Part shown: piece after piece, positions 24,207-33,118 of the stretch
Position numbering within the stretch: position 1 is the first letter of the stretch
How the letters are laid out: every line of letters starts with the position of its first letter
Source: JACTOJ01 sp032335695
GTDB lineage: Bacteria > Bacillota > Clostridia > Clostridiales > Clostridiaceae
Direction of reading: 5' to 3'
NCBI RefSeq assembly: GCF_032335695.1
Contig: NZ_JACTOJ010000033.1
Location: forward strand, 1-46,719
Length of the DNA: 46,719 nt
Made by a program: the position numbers and the translations under genes
The notes under the pieces: model-generated
The model's database searches: none
Seen by the model: the letters and a program-made list of their open reading frames with translations, nothing else
Told to the model about the DNA's origin: nothing

Positions 24207-25961
24207 TTAATAAATATCTTTATAGAACTTTTTCATTATATTATAGGACATCTTTTTGCACTTTTTATCCGCACTCAAAAGTCCCTTTAAATTATACCCT
24301 CTTTGATATTTATTGGTTCTTCTTGGACTTCTGAAATCATACAAAATCCAGGGACTCAAGCCCTTTATGCATTTTACCTTTCTAAATATCTCAAGCTGTT
24401 TCTTATATACATCTGCCTGACATTCCTCAGTAAATAATTCATCTACAGTTCCCCTGTGTCCACATAAAGCATCTGCTCCGAATTCTGTCACTATGACAGG
24501 CTTATTTACGTTACTATTTTCAAATAGCTCCGTAAGGTGGTTTATGTCTCTATCGTACCAGCCATAGTATTCATTTATTGAAATCACATCTATGCAATCT
24601 GAAAGTCTGTCACTTATTTTTTGCTTTTCTTCATCTAGTAAACATGCCGCAGAAATAAGCCTGGTGCTGTCCTGCTTTTTGGTTAATTCTATAAGATCAT
24701 TCATAAAAGTAAATCTTGAATCCGTATCCTCATGCTCATTGCCCACACCCCAAATTATGACACTGGCTCTGTTATAATCCCTGTTTATAAGCTCCAGCAT
24801 CTGATTTTTAGCATCCTTAACCGTGCTAGGATTATCAAAATTTATGGACCAATAGACAGCTATTTCTTCCCAAAGCATGATTCCAAGCTGATCTGCTAAT
24901 TTTGCTACTCTCTCAGAATGAGGATAATGAGTAAGCCTCATAAAATTACAATTCATTTCCTTTGCCAGCTTAATATTTTCTATAACTTCATCCTCAGTAA
25001 GGCACCTTCCGTTTTCTACACTCTCTTCGTGGCAGCAAACGCCTCTTAAGAATATTTTTTTGCCATTAAGATAGATTTCTCCGTCCTTTACTTTGATTTC
25101 TCTAAAGCCCACCTTGTCTTTTACTATATCTTCCAAGTACTCAACTTCTATCATGTACAAAGTAGGATTATTAGGGCTCCAAGGTTCCAGCTCTGCTCTA
25201 AATTCTATTACACCTTTTCCATTTGCAACTTCAAAATCCTTCTGAACATTTAATATAGGTATCCTTACTTGAGCTTTGCCGCTAAGCTCCTCACCTTCTA
25301 CATTTATCTCTACTCTTATCTTCTTCAGGTTTCCCTCTTCCGCTAAACTTGCTCTCATAGCTTTAATAAAAGTCTTTTTAACTCTTATAAGTTCAACATC
25401 TCTATATAATCCGCCATAGTTAAACCAATCCATGTTGTCAGTAGGTACATTTTCTTTTCTTCTCCAGTTGCTCACCACTACATGAAGCCTGTTTTCTCCT
25501 TGAATAAAATCTGTAACATTTATATAAAATGGTGTTGATCCACCCTTATGTATCCCAATAAACTTTTTATTTAAAAATACTCTGCACTCATAATTAGCAG
25601 CTCCAAATTTTATGTATACTCTTCCCTCTCCGCGATTAACATATTTAAAGGTTCTTGTGTAAATCATAGTACCTTCATAATAAAAGAATCTTGTATCTGC
25701 TGTATTCCAGCAAGAAGGTACTGTTACCTTATCCCAATTATCAAAACTGTAATCGTAGGGTAAATCTCTTTGGCATATATCCTTGCGGTTTTCCTTATAC
25801 CAATCTGCTCTTAAAAAAGTATCATAAGGATCTATTTGAAAATTCCAATACCCATTAAGCATTTCTTTGTCCCTAAATCTATCGTGAATCATGCTGTCAT
25901 AGGTTATACAAGGTTCCTGGTATTTTAAAAAGTAATCTTCCTTGCTATTCTTATCTTCCAT
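24207..25961 (-). CDS. uidA: Glycoside hydrolase family 2, probable beta-glucuronidase
   Basis: 584 residues with the GH2 order: jelly-roll sugar-binding domain (about 30-190), Ig-like domain, and TIM barrel from about 280. The acid/base Glu is in IWGVGNEHED and the nucleophile in VIVTEFGADAL. Towards the C-terminus YNLKGLLSADKK gives the NxK pair that recognises the glucuronate carboxylate in beta-glucuronidases and is absent from beta-galactosidases. No signal peptide is visible, so it acts in the cytoplasm on imported glucuronides. GGAGGAATATT precedes the ATG. No uronate transporter or regulator lies next to it, which is unusual. Confidence 0.88.
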   Translation of the reverse strand: MEDKNSKEDYFLKYQEPCITYDSMIHDRFRDKEMLNGYWNFQIDPYDTFLRADWYKENRKDICQRDLPYDYSFDNWDKVTVPSCWNTADTRFFYYEGTMIYTRTFKYVNRGEGRVYIKFGAANYECRVFLNKKFIGIHKGGSTPFYINVTDFIQGENRLHVVVSNWRRKENVPTDNMDWFNYGGLYRDVELIRVKKTFIKAMRASLAEEGNLKKIRVEINVEGEELSGKAQVRIPILNVQKDFEVANGKGVIEFRAELEPWSPNNPTLYMIEVEYLEDIVKDKVGFREIKVKDGEIYLNGKKIFLRGVCCHEESVENGRCLTEDEVIENIKLAKEMNCNFMRLTHYPHSERVAKLADQLGIMLWEEIAVYWSINFDNPSTVKDAKNQMLELINRDYNRASVIIWGVGNEHEDTDSRFTFMNDLIELTKKQDSTRLISAACLLDEEKQKISDRLSDCIDVISINEYYGWYDRDINHLTELFENSNVNKPVIVTEFGADALCGHRGTVDELFTEECQADVYKKQLEIFRKVKCIKGLSPWILYDFRSPRRTNKYQRGYNLKGLLSADKKCKKMSYNIMKKFYKDIY

Positions 25962-26088
25962 TAATATTCCTCCTGAAGCAATGCGAAAATATATTTTCCA
26001 AATCGATTATAACATATTCCCATAAAGACTACTAACATACTTTACATTATCTTAATCATATTTGTTATTAACTAGAAATTAGTATTGT

Positions 26089-26117
26089 TTGACAATATAG
26101 TATTAATCAATTATTAT
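26089..26117 (+). promoter_or_regulatory. Sigma-A promoter of mevalonate gene cluster
   Basis: TTGACA (26089-26094), a 17-base spacer and TATTAT (26112-26117) lie about 96 bases before the mevalonate kinase ATG. The leader between them is AT-rich with no recognisable riboswitch. Confidence 0.7.
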
Positions 26118-26212
26118 TATCAATAGATATTATTTTTCATTAACAGAACACATAAAATTTGAATAACACTATAAAATATATTTTATAGCTAAATAAAAAA
26201 GGATGGTTCTAT

Positions 26213-27172
26213 ATGCGTACAGTTTCTACTAAGAAAGCTATAGGAGAAGCCCATAGCAAATTGATTTTAGTTGGTGAACATGCGGTTGTCTATGGAAAGC
26301 CAGCTATAGCGATTCCCTTTCCTCTTAAAGTAAAAGTTATAACAAAAGAGCTAGATGGACCAATCATGCTTGAATCCAATATCTACACTGGCCATATTGA
26401 CAAAATACCAGATAAGATGAAAGGACTAGTTTTGTGTATTAAAGAAGCGTTAAATAAATTAAATAAGCCTTTTTATGGACTAAATATCCTTATTGATTCT
26501 TCTATCCCTTTAGGCCGTGGATTAGGCTCTAGCGCTGCTGTTGCTATAGCATCTGTAAAAAGTTTATTTTCTTTTTTTGAGCATAAGCTTTCTAATAAGG
26601 ATTTATTTTTTCTTGTTCAAGTTGCTGAAAATTATGCTCACGGCATATCAAGCGGAATCGATACTGCCGCTGAACTAAGTGGCCATCCCATATGGTTTCA
26701 GAAAGGAAAAGAAGTTCTCCCTATTGAGACTAAAGTTCCTTTTTATATAGCAGTAGGCGATACTGGCAGAATAGGTGATACTCGCACTGCAGTGGAAAAC
26801 GTTCGAAAGAAATATATTTCGCACCCTATGGAAGTGAAATACTCCTTGGAGGAAATAGAAAAGGCTGCAGCTTCAGCAAGGAATTCTCTTATAGAGAGCG
26901 ATTTTAATCACTTGGGAAAGCTTTTAAATTATACTCATGAGAGACTTGTATCTCTTGGGGTCAGCGATGAAGGATTGGATAAACTGGTGCAGGCCGCTAA
27001 AGACGCAGGTGCTCTAGGCGCAAAGCTTACAGGCGGCGGCTTAGGTGGCTGCATGCTTGCTCTTGCTAAAAACCTAGAACATGCCGAAACAATTGCAAAA
27101 GAGTTAATTAAGGCAGGAGCTTCCAAGAGCTGGTATTTTTCAAGTGAGGAAAATATTCTTTATTCACCATAA
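26213..27172 (+). CDS. mvk: Mevalonate kinase
   Basis: Phosphorylates mevalonate to 5-phosphomevalonate with ATP. The 319-residue GHMP kinase has all three motifs: HSKLILVGEHAVVYGKPA at the N-terminus, PLGRGLGSSAAVAIAS (ATP loop, about residue 102), and LTGGGLGGCMLAL near the C-terminus. SGIDTAAEL supplies the catalytic Asp. The GEHAVVYGKPA form is specific for mevalonate kinase within the superfamily. AAAGGATGG lies before the ATG. It is the first gene of a plus-strand run with the decarboxylase, two membrane proteins and phosphomevalonate kinase. Confidence 0.93.
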   Translation: MRTVSTKKAIGEAHSKLILVGEHAVVYGKPAIAIPFPLKVKVITKELDGPIMLESNIYTGHIDKIPDKMKGLVLCIKEALNKLNKPFYGLNILIDSSIPLGRGLGSSAAVAIASVKSLFSFFEHKLSNKDLFFLVQVAENYAHGISSGIDTAAELSGHPIWFQKGKEVLPIETKVPFYIAVGDTGRIGDTRTAVENVRKKYISHPMEVKYSLEEIEKAAASARNSLIESDFNHLGKLLNYTHERLVSLGVSDEGLDKLVQAAKDAGALGAKLTGGGLGGCMLALAKNLEHAETIAKELIKAGASKSWYFSSEENILYSP

Positions 27173-27235
27173 GATTGATTTATATATAAGAATTCAAGAA
27201 GACAAAAAATAAGTATTCATACAGGAGGGACAAAA

Positions 27236-28210
27236 TTGAAAGCCACAGCAAAAGCAAATACAAATATAGCCCTTATAAAATACTGGGGAAAGCGAAATGA
27301 AGAGTTGTTTTTGCCTATGAACAGCAGCTTGTCTATAACTCTTGACCATTTTTACACTGTAACTACTGTTGAATTTAGGCCAGAGTTTGATAAAGACACC
27401 TTTCTTCTGAATAATGTCAGGGCAGATCATAAAGCTTCTCTAAAAATTTCAAAATTTCTTGATAAGGTTAGAAATATGGCTAATGTAAAGCTTCATGCAA
27501 TGGTGTATTCTGAGAATAAAGTACCTACAGCTGCTGGTTTTGCCTCTTCAGCTTCAGGCTTTGCAGCTCTGGCAGCTGCCTCTTCTAAGGCGCTGGGATT
27601 GAATTTAGATAGAAAGCAATTATCAGTACTTGCTCGTCAAGGCTCCGGTTCAGCCTGCCGTTCTATATATGGAGGCTATGTGGAATGGCAAAAAGGAATA
27701 GGAGACGCTGGAGAGGATTCCTATGCAAGTCAGGTTCTTCCTGCAAACGCCTGGAATATAAGTATTCTTTCAGTTTTGGTAAATTCAGAAGAAAAGAAGG
27801 TATCCAGCAGAGATGGTATGAAGCAGACGGTATTAACTTCTCCCTTTTATCAAGGCTGGCTTGATACCGTGGAAAATGATCTTATTATTGCAAAAGAGGC
27901 AATAAAAGATAAAAATTTTCATGTCTTAGGAAAAATCACGGAAGCAAATGCCCTGAAAATGCATGCGACCATGCTGGGCTCAGATCCTCCCATTATATAT
28001 TGGCAAAGCGGAACTCTGTATGTCATGCAGTGCATTCAAGAGCTTAGAAGGTCTGGCGTTCCAGCTTATTTTACTATTGATGCCGGTCCCAATGTAAAAG
28101 TACTTTGCCCGCCAGAACATGAGCAAATTGTATATGAAGCTTTATTGAAGCTTTCAGAAGTTAAAGAAATCTTTATCTGCCATCCAGGGGGCGGCATTAC
28201 ATATTTATAA
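27236..28210 (+). CDS. mvaD: Diphosphomevalonate decarboxylase
   Basis: Converts 5-diphosphomevalonate to isopentenyl diphosphate with ATP. 324 residues. The family signature NIALIKYWGKRNEEL sits at the N-terminus; PTAAGFASSASGFAALA is the phosphate loop; GSGSACRSIYGG follows; and YFTIDAGPNVKVL carries the catalytic Asp. These residues mark a true decarboxylase, not one of the archaeal 3-kinase relatives. The start is a TTG after AGGAGGGA. Its stop lies 14 bases before the small membrane protein gene, so it belongs to the same transcript. Confidence 0.94.
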   Translation: MKATAKANTNIALIKYWGKRNEELFLPMNSSLSITLDHFYTVTTVEFRPEFDKDTFLLNNVRADHKASLKISKFLDKVRNMANVKLHAMVYSENKVPTAAGFASSASGFAALAAASSKALGLNLDRKQLSVLARQGSGSACRSIYGGYVEWQKGIGDAGEDSYASQVLPANAWNISILSVLVNSEEKKVSSRDGMKQTVLTSPFYQGWLDTVENDLIIAKEAIKDKNFHVLGKITEANALKMHATMLGSDPPIIYWQSGTLYVMQCIQELRRSGVPAYFTIDAGPNVKVLCPPEHEQIVYEALLKLSEVKEIFICHPGGGITYL

Positions 28211-28224
28211 TAGGAGTTGAGTAA

Positions 28225-28497
28225 ATGAATAATATAGATGAAAAAGTAAAAGCATCACTTGAAAGTGATAAGGCTAAAAATAATATTGAGGTTTGGGAAG
28301 ATCTTGTGTCCATTAAAGAGCTTGTTATATCAATTATAGTCTGCAGCTTATCAGCCTTTGGAGGATATTTTCTGGCTCCTAAAGAGAGACCTAAGCAATT
28401 ATTATTAGGTCTCCTTGGTGCCCTCATTGGATTTATCCTCTGCAGCATAATTATAAAGCCTAAGAGAGAATTTATAGAAGTCCATCAGGAGGATTAA
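28225..28497 (+). CDS. Small two-helix membrane protein in mevalonate cluster
   Basis: 90 residues: an acidic/basic N-terminal 35 residues (NNIDEKVKASLESDKAKN), two hydrophobic helices (about 33-51, 60-76) with a short KERPKQ loop between, and a charged tail KPKREFIEVHQED. It is too small to be a normal TctB (four helices), but its position directly before the TctA-like gene (one-base gap) suggests an accessory subunit of that permease. I know no named family for it. The ribosome site AGGAG and tight spacing support it as a real gene. Confidence 0.65.
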   Translation: MNNIDEKVKASLESDKAKNNIEVWEDLVSIKELVISIIVCSLSAFGGYFLAPKERPKQLLLGLLGALIGFILCSIIIKPKREFIEVHQED

Positions 28498-28498
28498 A

Positions 28499-29857
28499 AT
28501 GACTACTACATTAATTTTACAGATGATTCTTGCAGCTGTAATCGCAGCTATTATATATACTATAATTGGTGCCGCACCAGGTACAGATGAAACTGCTACC
28601 ATAGCACCAGTAACCTTAGTTCTAGTATTATCAGGCTTAAAGCCTGCCATAATTTTATCTTTCTTTATTTCAGCTATAGTAGCAAGTAAGCTTACAGATG
28701 CCATACCAGTTTCCATAGCAGGTATTCCCGCTGGAGTAATGTCTACTCCTATGATTGAACATGCCATGGTATTAAAAAAATTTGGTCTTACAGACACGAG
28801 CATTAAGAAAATGGCTTCAGGTTCAATTATAGGTACAATTGTCTCAATACCAATGAGTCTGCTCCTAGCCCACGCTCTAATCCCTTTTTCAACCTCGATT
28901 AAGCAATATGGGGACATAGTCTTCTTTATTGGAGCTATATTTTTAGCCTTAATGAGTAAAAATAAATGGGTATCTCTTGCAGCCATAGTTCCTTTTGCAT
29001 TGTTGATTCAAGGGCTTCGCTATCTATACTGGGGTACAGGAGCGGTGCCAAAAGGAACAAATATATCTACTTCTATTTTTCTTGGAATCACAATTGGACC
29101 GGTTATCCTAACTTTATTTGAACTTTTAAATAAAAATAAGAGAGATAGCCTTGAAAGATTTGATAAAAAGAAAATATATTTCAAGGGAGATAATAATATA
29201 AAAACTGTTCCTAATCCTTTTACTATACTTACTAAGAAAGAAACAGCCTATAGTGCCTTAACTTCTGTAATCGGATCAATAACCTTTATCTTAAGTCCAG
29301 TAGGAATCACCACTTTCTTAGGAGAATTGTTCTCCAGCCGCACAAAGGATCCAGTAGAAAAAGCTTCTCTTTCTATTTCCTGCATGGAAGCTTTAACCCA
29401 CGCTACCTATATATCAGGGACTTTAATTCCGCTTATTGCTTTAGGTATTCCTTTGTCACCAATGGCTCTTGGACCAGCTAATCCGTTATTTAACGCTCCA
29501 CCAGTGTACAATCTTAAGAACAATATGCATCACTTATTATCTAATTCGGATTTTGTCTGGGCAACTATAATTGGAGCAGTGGTAGCTTTATGTATCACTT
29601 ACTATGTTACCGTAAAATATTCTAGGCAGATTTGTGCCTTTGTGTTCAAGAGGATTCCTCACGAAGCGCTATTAGGCTTATTTTTCAGCTTAGTTATCTT
29701 ACTGGCTTATATGGATGCAGGTCTTATTAATGTTGGCGGTGTTCTTTTAATTGGCATCGTAGGAGGAGTTCTTTATCGTCTAGGAGTTAATTATGGTGTT
29801 CAGTTCATGATACTATACTCTGCTCCTTGGATTGTTACTAAATTAGCTGGATTATAA
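28499..29857 (+). CDS. TctA-like permease inside the mevalonate cluster
   Basis: 452 residues, about eleven to twelve membrane helices. The N-terminal half shows the TctA pattern IIGAAPGTDETATIAPVTLV and the IPAGVMSTPMIEH loop; the second half repeats a related motif, IPLSPMALGPANPLF. TctA proteins are the large subunits of tripartite carboxylate transporters, moving carboxylates such as citrate with a binding protein TctC and small subunit TctB. No TctC is present here; only the 90-residue protein upstream could stand in for TctB. Sitting between two mevalonate-pathway genes, it may import mevalonate or another carboxylated precursor. That substrate is inference. CAGGAGGATT precedes the ATG. 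Confidence 0.78.
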   Translation: MTTTLILQMILAAVIAAIIYTIIGAAPGTDETATIAPVTLVLVLSGLKPAIILSFFISAIVASKLTDAIPVSIAGIPAGVMSTPMIEHAMVLKKFGLTDTSIKKMASGSIIGTIVSIPMSLLLAHALIPFSTSIKQYGDIVFFIGAIFLALMSKNKWVSLAAIVPFALLIQGLRYLYWGTGAVPKGTNISTSIFLGITIGPVILTLFELLNKNKRDSLERFDKKKIYFKGDNNIKTVPNPFTILTKKETAYSALTSVIGSITFILSPVGITTFLGELFSSRTKDPVEKASLSISCMEALTHATYISGTLIPLIALGIPLSPMALGPANPLFNAPPVYNLKNNMHHLLSNSDFVWATIIGAVVALCITYYVTVKYSRQICAFVFKRIPHEALLGLFFSLVILLAYMDAGLINVGGVLLIGIVGGVLYRLGVNYGVQFMILYSAPWIVTKLAGL

Positions 29858-29868
29858 ACGTATCCTGC

Positions 29869-29912
29869 GCTTTAAATCAGTGTAAAAGTTAACCCTGACT
29901 TAAAACAAAGCC
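29869..29912 (-). repeat. Palindromic dispersed repeat, decayed copy
   Basis: TTTAAATCAGTGTAAAAGTT, then CCTGACTTAAAACAAAGCC, matches the minus-orientation central palindrome (TTTTAAATCAGTGT...ACACTGATTTAAAACAGAGCC) with several changes in the right arm. It lies in the 76-base gap between the permease and phosphomevalonate kinase genes, inside the operon. It could influence stability of the downstream message. Confidence 0.65.
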
Positions 29913-29933
29913 ATATAGAAAGGATTTTAATCT

Positions 29934-31043
29934 ATGAACTGCTCAAGCTATAATATAAAAGTACCAGGAAAGCTTATGATTGCCGGCGAATATGCCGTAC
30001 TAGAACCAAATCATAAGGCAGTAGTAATCGCAGTAAATCGTTATATCCATGCTATTATTGAGCCCTCAGAAAAAAATCGCATATTTATACCACAGCTTGG
30101 GCTTATGAATATTGCCTGGGAAATAAATGATGGAAAAGTGAAATTTAATGTTGACGATTGCCGATTAAACTTTATTGCAAATTCCATTTCAGCAGTACAT
30201 CAATATTTAGAAGAACAAATGGTGAAGCCTATGCCTTTTAAAATAATGATTAGAAGCGAACTTGATGATCCTTCCACAGGAAAGAAGTATGGTCTTGGCT
30301 CAAGTGCAGCTATTGTGGTATCAGTTGTCACCGCTATATTGAGGCTTAATAGAAGAAAAAATGAAGCTCCTTCCTTAGATGAAATTTTCAAGCTTTCAGC
30401 AATTGCTCATATAAAAACTCAAAATACTGGTTCTGGAGCTGATATAGCAGCCTCAGTATATGGCGGGTGGTTACAATACTCTGCTTTTAGCGTTGATTGG
30501 ATAACTAGTGAACTGGAGCAGCAAAAAAAGCTAATAGCTATAGTAAATCAGAAATGGCCAAACTTATTAATCCTGCCCATTACATCACCCAAAGAGCTTC
30601 AATTGGTAGTAGGATGGACAAAGTCTGCTATATCCACAGCACCAATGATTAAAAATGTCCATGATTTTAAAGCAGAAAATCTTGAAGCTTATAATGATTT
30701 TTTAATAGAAAGCTCCGCAGCTGTAAATAGAATGCTTAGAAGCTTTAAAATAAATGATTGCGCAGGAGCAATTATTAGTCTTACTGAAAACAGAAATGCT
30801 CTGAAAAGGCTGGGAGAAAGATCTAATATTAATATTGAGACTGCAGCTCTAAGAGCTCTATGTAATGCTGCTGAACGCTTTGGGTCAGGTAAATCTTCTG
30901 GAGCTGGTGGCGGAGATTGCGGTATAGCCTTTTTAAATGGATATAAGCATGCAGAAGAGCTTCTTAATGTGTGGGAAAAAGAAGGTATCTTACCTTTAGA
31001 CTTGCAGGTATCAAGATCGGGAGCTTCTATTAAGCACATATAG
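29934..31043 (+). CDS. mvaK2: Phosphomevalonate kinase
   Basis: Phosphorylates 5-phosphomevalonate to 5-diphosphomevalonate, the substrate of mvaD. 369 residues of the bacterial GHMP type: VPGKLMIAGEYAVLEP at the N-terminus, DDPSTGKKYGLGSSAA (phosphate loop, about residue 114), TGSGADIAASVYGGWLQY, VGWTKSAIST and KSSGAGGGDCGIAF near the C-terminus. This matches the staphylococcal and streptococcal enzyme along its whole length. GAAAGGATT lies upstream of the ATG. It is the last gene of the run, followed by a terminator and a good copy of the palindromic repeat. Confidence 0.94.
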   Translation: MNCSSYNIKVPGKLMIAGEYAVLEPNHKAVVIAVNRYIHAIIEPSEKNRIFIPQLGLMNIAWEINDGKVKFNVDDCRLNFIANSISAVHQYLEEQMVKPMPFKIMIRSELDDPSTGKKYGLGSSAAIVVSVVTAILRLNRRKNEAPSLDEIFKLSAIAHIKTQNTGSGADIAASVYGGWLQYSAFSVDWITSELEQQKKLIAIVNQKWPNLLILPITSPKELQLVVGWTKSAISTAPMIKNVHDFKAENLEAYNDFLIESSAAVNRMLRSFKINDCAGAIISLTENRNALKRLGERSNINIETAALRALCNAAERFGSGKSSGAGGGDCGIAFLNGYKHAEELLNVWEKEGILPLDLQVSRSGASIKHI

Positions 31044-31055
31044 TTCTTATATTAA

Positions 31056-31095
31056 AAAACAGAGGGAGCCTTGTTGTGCTCCCTCTGTTTTAATT
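31056..31095 (+). terminator. Terminator of mevalonate cluster
   Basis: AAAACAGAGGGAGC and GCTCCCTCTGTTTT form a 14-bp stem with an eight-base loop followed by TAATTTTT. The palindromic repeat begins three bases later. Confidence 0.9.
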
Positions 31096-31098
31096 TTT

Positions 31099-31161
31099 GG
31101 CTCTGTTTTAAATCAGTGTTGATTTTTACACTGATTTAAAACTTCCTTCAGTTTGGGAGGC
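31099..31161 (+). repeat. Palindromic dispersed repeat, good copy
   Basis: GGCTCTG, then TTTTAAATCAGTGT and ACACTGATTTAAAA (perfect 14-bp arms, loop TGATTTTT), then CTTCCTTCAGTTTGGGAGGC. It matches the two edge copies, except that TTCGGGGAGGCC has lost one G and the ACTGAAAAA block is replaced by TATGAAATT. It follows directly on a terminator, as the right-edge copy does. Confidence 0.85.
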
Positions 31162-31266
31162 TATGAAATTCATCAATGATTAACATAGCTATTAATGAAA
31201 AAAATACTACGCCGCCTTCATACTTATTATTACTAACTCCTCCTAAAAATTATAGATTACTTTTGT

Positions 31267-32985
31267 CTACTTTAAATTAAGAGTAAAATCAGTGACAGAT
31301 ATGATTTTCTGCCCTTCCAGGTCGATGTATTTTATATCAACCTCATCGCCTTCCCTTGCAAGTACCACATCCGCATTAACATTCTTGCCTACCATAAATA
31401 TTTTATCTGGTACGCTGTCAATTTTTAAGTAGAATACTGATTTCCCATTATCTACAGATTGATTTATTCTTACTATCTTGCCTTGTTTTTCTACTGTATT
31501 TAACTTAGCATTATTGCTTATCTTTAAATCGCTATTAGCATTTACAGTTCCCTCCGCTATGGCTGTGGAAAATGAATCTAAAAGATCCTGTTTAGTATCT
31601 GATATTATCGAATATTTGCTCTGAGCGGTTACTAGACCAAGCTTAACAAAAGAACCATCTGCTTTATTTATAACTGGTACAATCCAGGTATCTATTCCAT
31701 ATATATTATACAAAATAGGCTGAGCTGCAGTCCAATTGGATTTGTCTGCTCCAAGAAGCTTTTCTATAGAATCCATGGCTCCTTTGCCATTTATGGAGCT
31801 AGTGGTTTTGTAATAAGTCATTTCACCAGTTCTGGTATTCATTAAAGTATATCCAGTCATAGTTGTAGAAGTACTTGAAGTATTTGTATGATCTGTAAAG
31901 TAGTAAAAATCTCCGTTGTTACCTATAACGCCTGTAACCTCCTTTGATTCTACTTCAAGTCCATTTAAATCCACTCCTGAATTCCATTGAGTTGGAACAT
32001 GAACTCCACTTTGTCCAATGATGGAGTTTATCAATCCCTTTTGATATTTTCCAAAGTAATCATTATAATCTTCTGCCATCCTTGAGGTATAAATCTGATC
32101 TACCCAGGATGGAACCTTATCCTTTGGATAATCTTTTATTTCTCCTGTTTTAATATTATAGAGAATAACACCATCTGCCTGAAGTCCGGTTCTTCCATAT
32201 TTATAATGCCCATAGGTTCCTACATAATAAGGAATTAAGCTGTCATCCAGTTCCACATCAGCATCTAAAAGTATTTTATTGGGTTCATAGCTTCTAAACT
32301 CTCTGAACACATTGTGATTTAAAACCAGTGATTCACCATACTTATAAGGCATATTTATTATTTGAGCCTCTTCAACCTTCTCAGCTGAAACATATACCAC
32401 TCCAGGCAGTTCCTTATTTAAAAACGCCTTAATACCGCCCTCTATATCTATAGGTGCTACATAGTAGGCACCATTTTCAGTTTTAGTAAGGCTTACTTGT
32501 CCAATTTTATAAAGGCTTGAATTAGAAAGAGATCCCAGAACTGTCTGCATCTCATAATATGCAGTCTCTGGAGGAATTATTATTATATTTTCTGTATCTA
32601 TCTTAGGTGACTGCTTATCGCTTTCTTTTACATTAGCCATAGAGTATAGATTTTTAGCTCCCCCGTATACATATGGCATAGCTGAATATACGAAGCTAAC
32701 TATAGTAACCACTAAGAAGAACAGTATAAATCCAACCTTAGCTGCTTTCTTTTTAGTATCATCCCCGTTCATGCTAAGCACTAATAATACAATCTGAAAT
32801 ATAGCTATAACCTTTATATTAGTTAGTAAAAAAGAAAGACTTCTATCCTCATTACCTGCATAGAACACTAGAAATGAATATACTAACCCTATAACATACC
32901 TTCCTATTTGCTCAGGTAATTTTGCCCTAAGAAAATTAAAATTTAGAAATAGCAATGGAAACAAAAAATACCACAATATTGACAT
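31267..32985 (-). CDS. Membrane protein with OB-fold-like C-terminus, unknown function
   Basis: 572 residues. The first 110 hold about four helices (LWYFLFPLLFLNF, VIGLVYSFLVFYA, AIFQIVLLVLS, FILFFLVVTIVSFVYSAMPYV). The long remainder has the repeated pattern GVILYNIKTGEIKDYP and GYTLMNTRTGEMTYYK, then PILYNIYGIDTWIVPVI. The final 70 residues (VEKQGKIVRINQSVDNGKSVFYLKI ... EGDEVDIKYIDLEGQ) read like a small beta-barrel. I do not know a functional name for it. AAAGGGGAGTG precedes the ATG. It lies downstream of dnaB but is separated by a terminator and has its own gap. Confidence 0.65.
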   Translation of the reverse strand: MSILWYFLFPLLFLNFNFLRAKLPEQIGRYVIGLVYSFLVFYAGNEDRSLSFLLTNIKVIAIFQIVLLVLSMNGDDTKKKAAKVGFILFFLVVTIVSFVYSAMPYVYGGAKNLYSMANVKESDKQSPKIDTENIIIIPPETAYYEMQTVLGSLSNSSLYKIGQVSLTKTENGAYYVAPIDIEGGIKAFLNKELPGVVYVSAEKVEEAQIINMPYKYGESLVLNHNVFREFRSYEPNKILLDADVELDDSLIPYYVGTYGHYKYGRTGLQADGVILYNIKTGEIKDYPKDKVPSWVDQIYTSRMAEDYNDYFGKYQKGLINSIIGQSGVHVPTQWNSGVDLNGLEVESKEVTGVIGNNGDFYYFTDHTNTSSTSTTMTGYTLMNTRTGEMTYYKTTSSINGKGAMDSIEKLLGADKSNWTAAQPILYNIYGIDTWIVPVINKADGSFVKLGLVTAQSKYSIISDTKQDLLDSFSTAIAEGTVNANSDLKISNNAKLNTVEKQGKIVRINQSVDNGKSVFYLKIDSVPDKIFMVGKNVNADVVLAREGDEVDIKYIDLEGQKIISVTDFTLNLK

Positions 32986-33082
32986 ATTGCACTCCCCTTT
33001 AAATGATATTTATTAACTTATTATATGATGTATTATATTGCTTATTTAGTAAATAGTCAACATATTTTTTCATAATTTAAAA

Positions 33083-33114
33083 ACACATCAACTTTGCATA
33101 AAAAGTTGATGTGT
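33083..33114 (-). terminator. Terminator of dnaB operon
   Basis: ACACATCAACTTT and AAAGTTGATGTGT form a 13-bp stem with a small loop; on the minus strand TTTTTAAA follows. It lies five bases from the dnaB stop and ends the DUF2232-gdpP-rplI-lonC-dnaB transcript. Confidence 0.88.
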
Positions 33115-33118
33115 TCTT

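Noticed and set aside
29100..29860. Citrate transport operon
   Set aside because: A TctA-like gene is present, but no TctC binding protein, citrate lyase or two-component sensor lies nearby.
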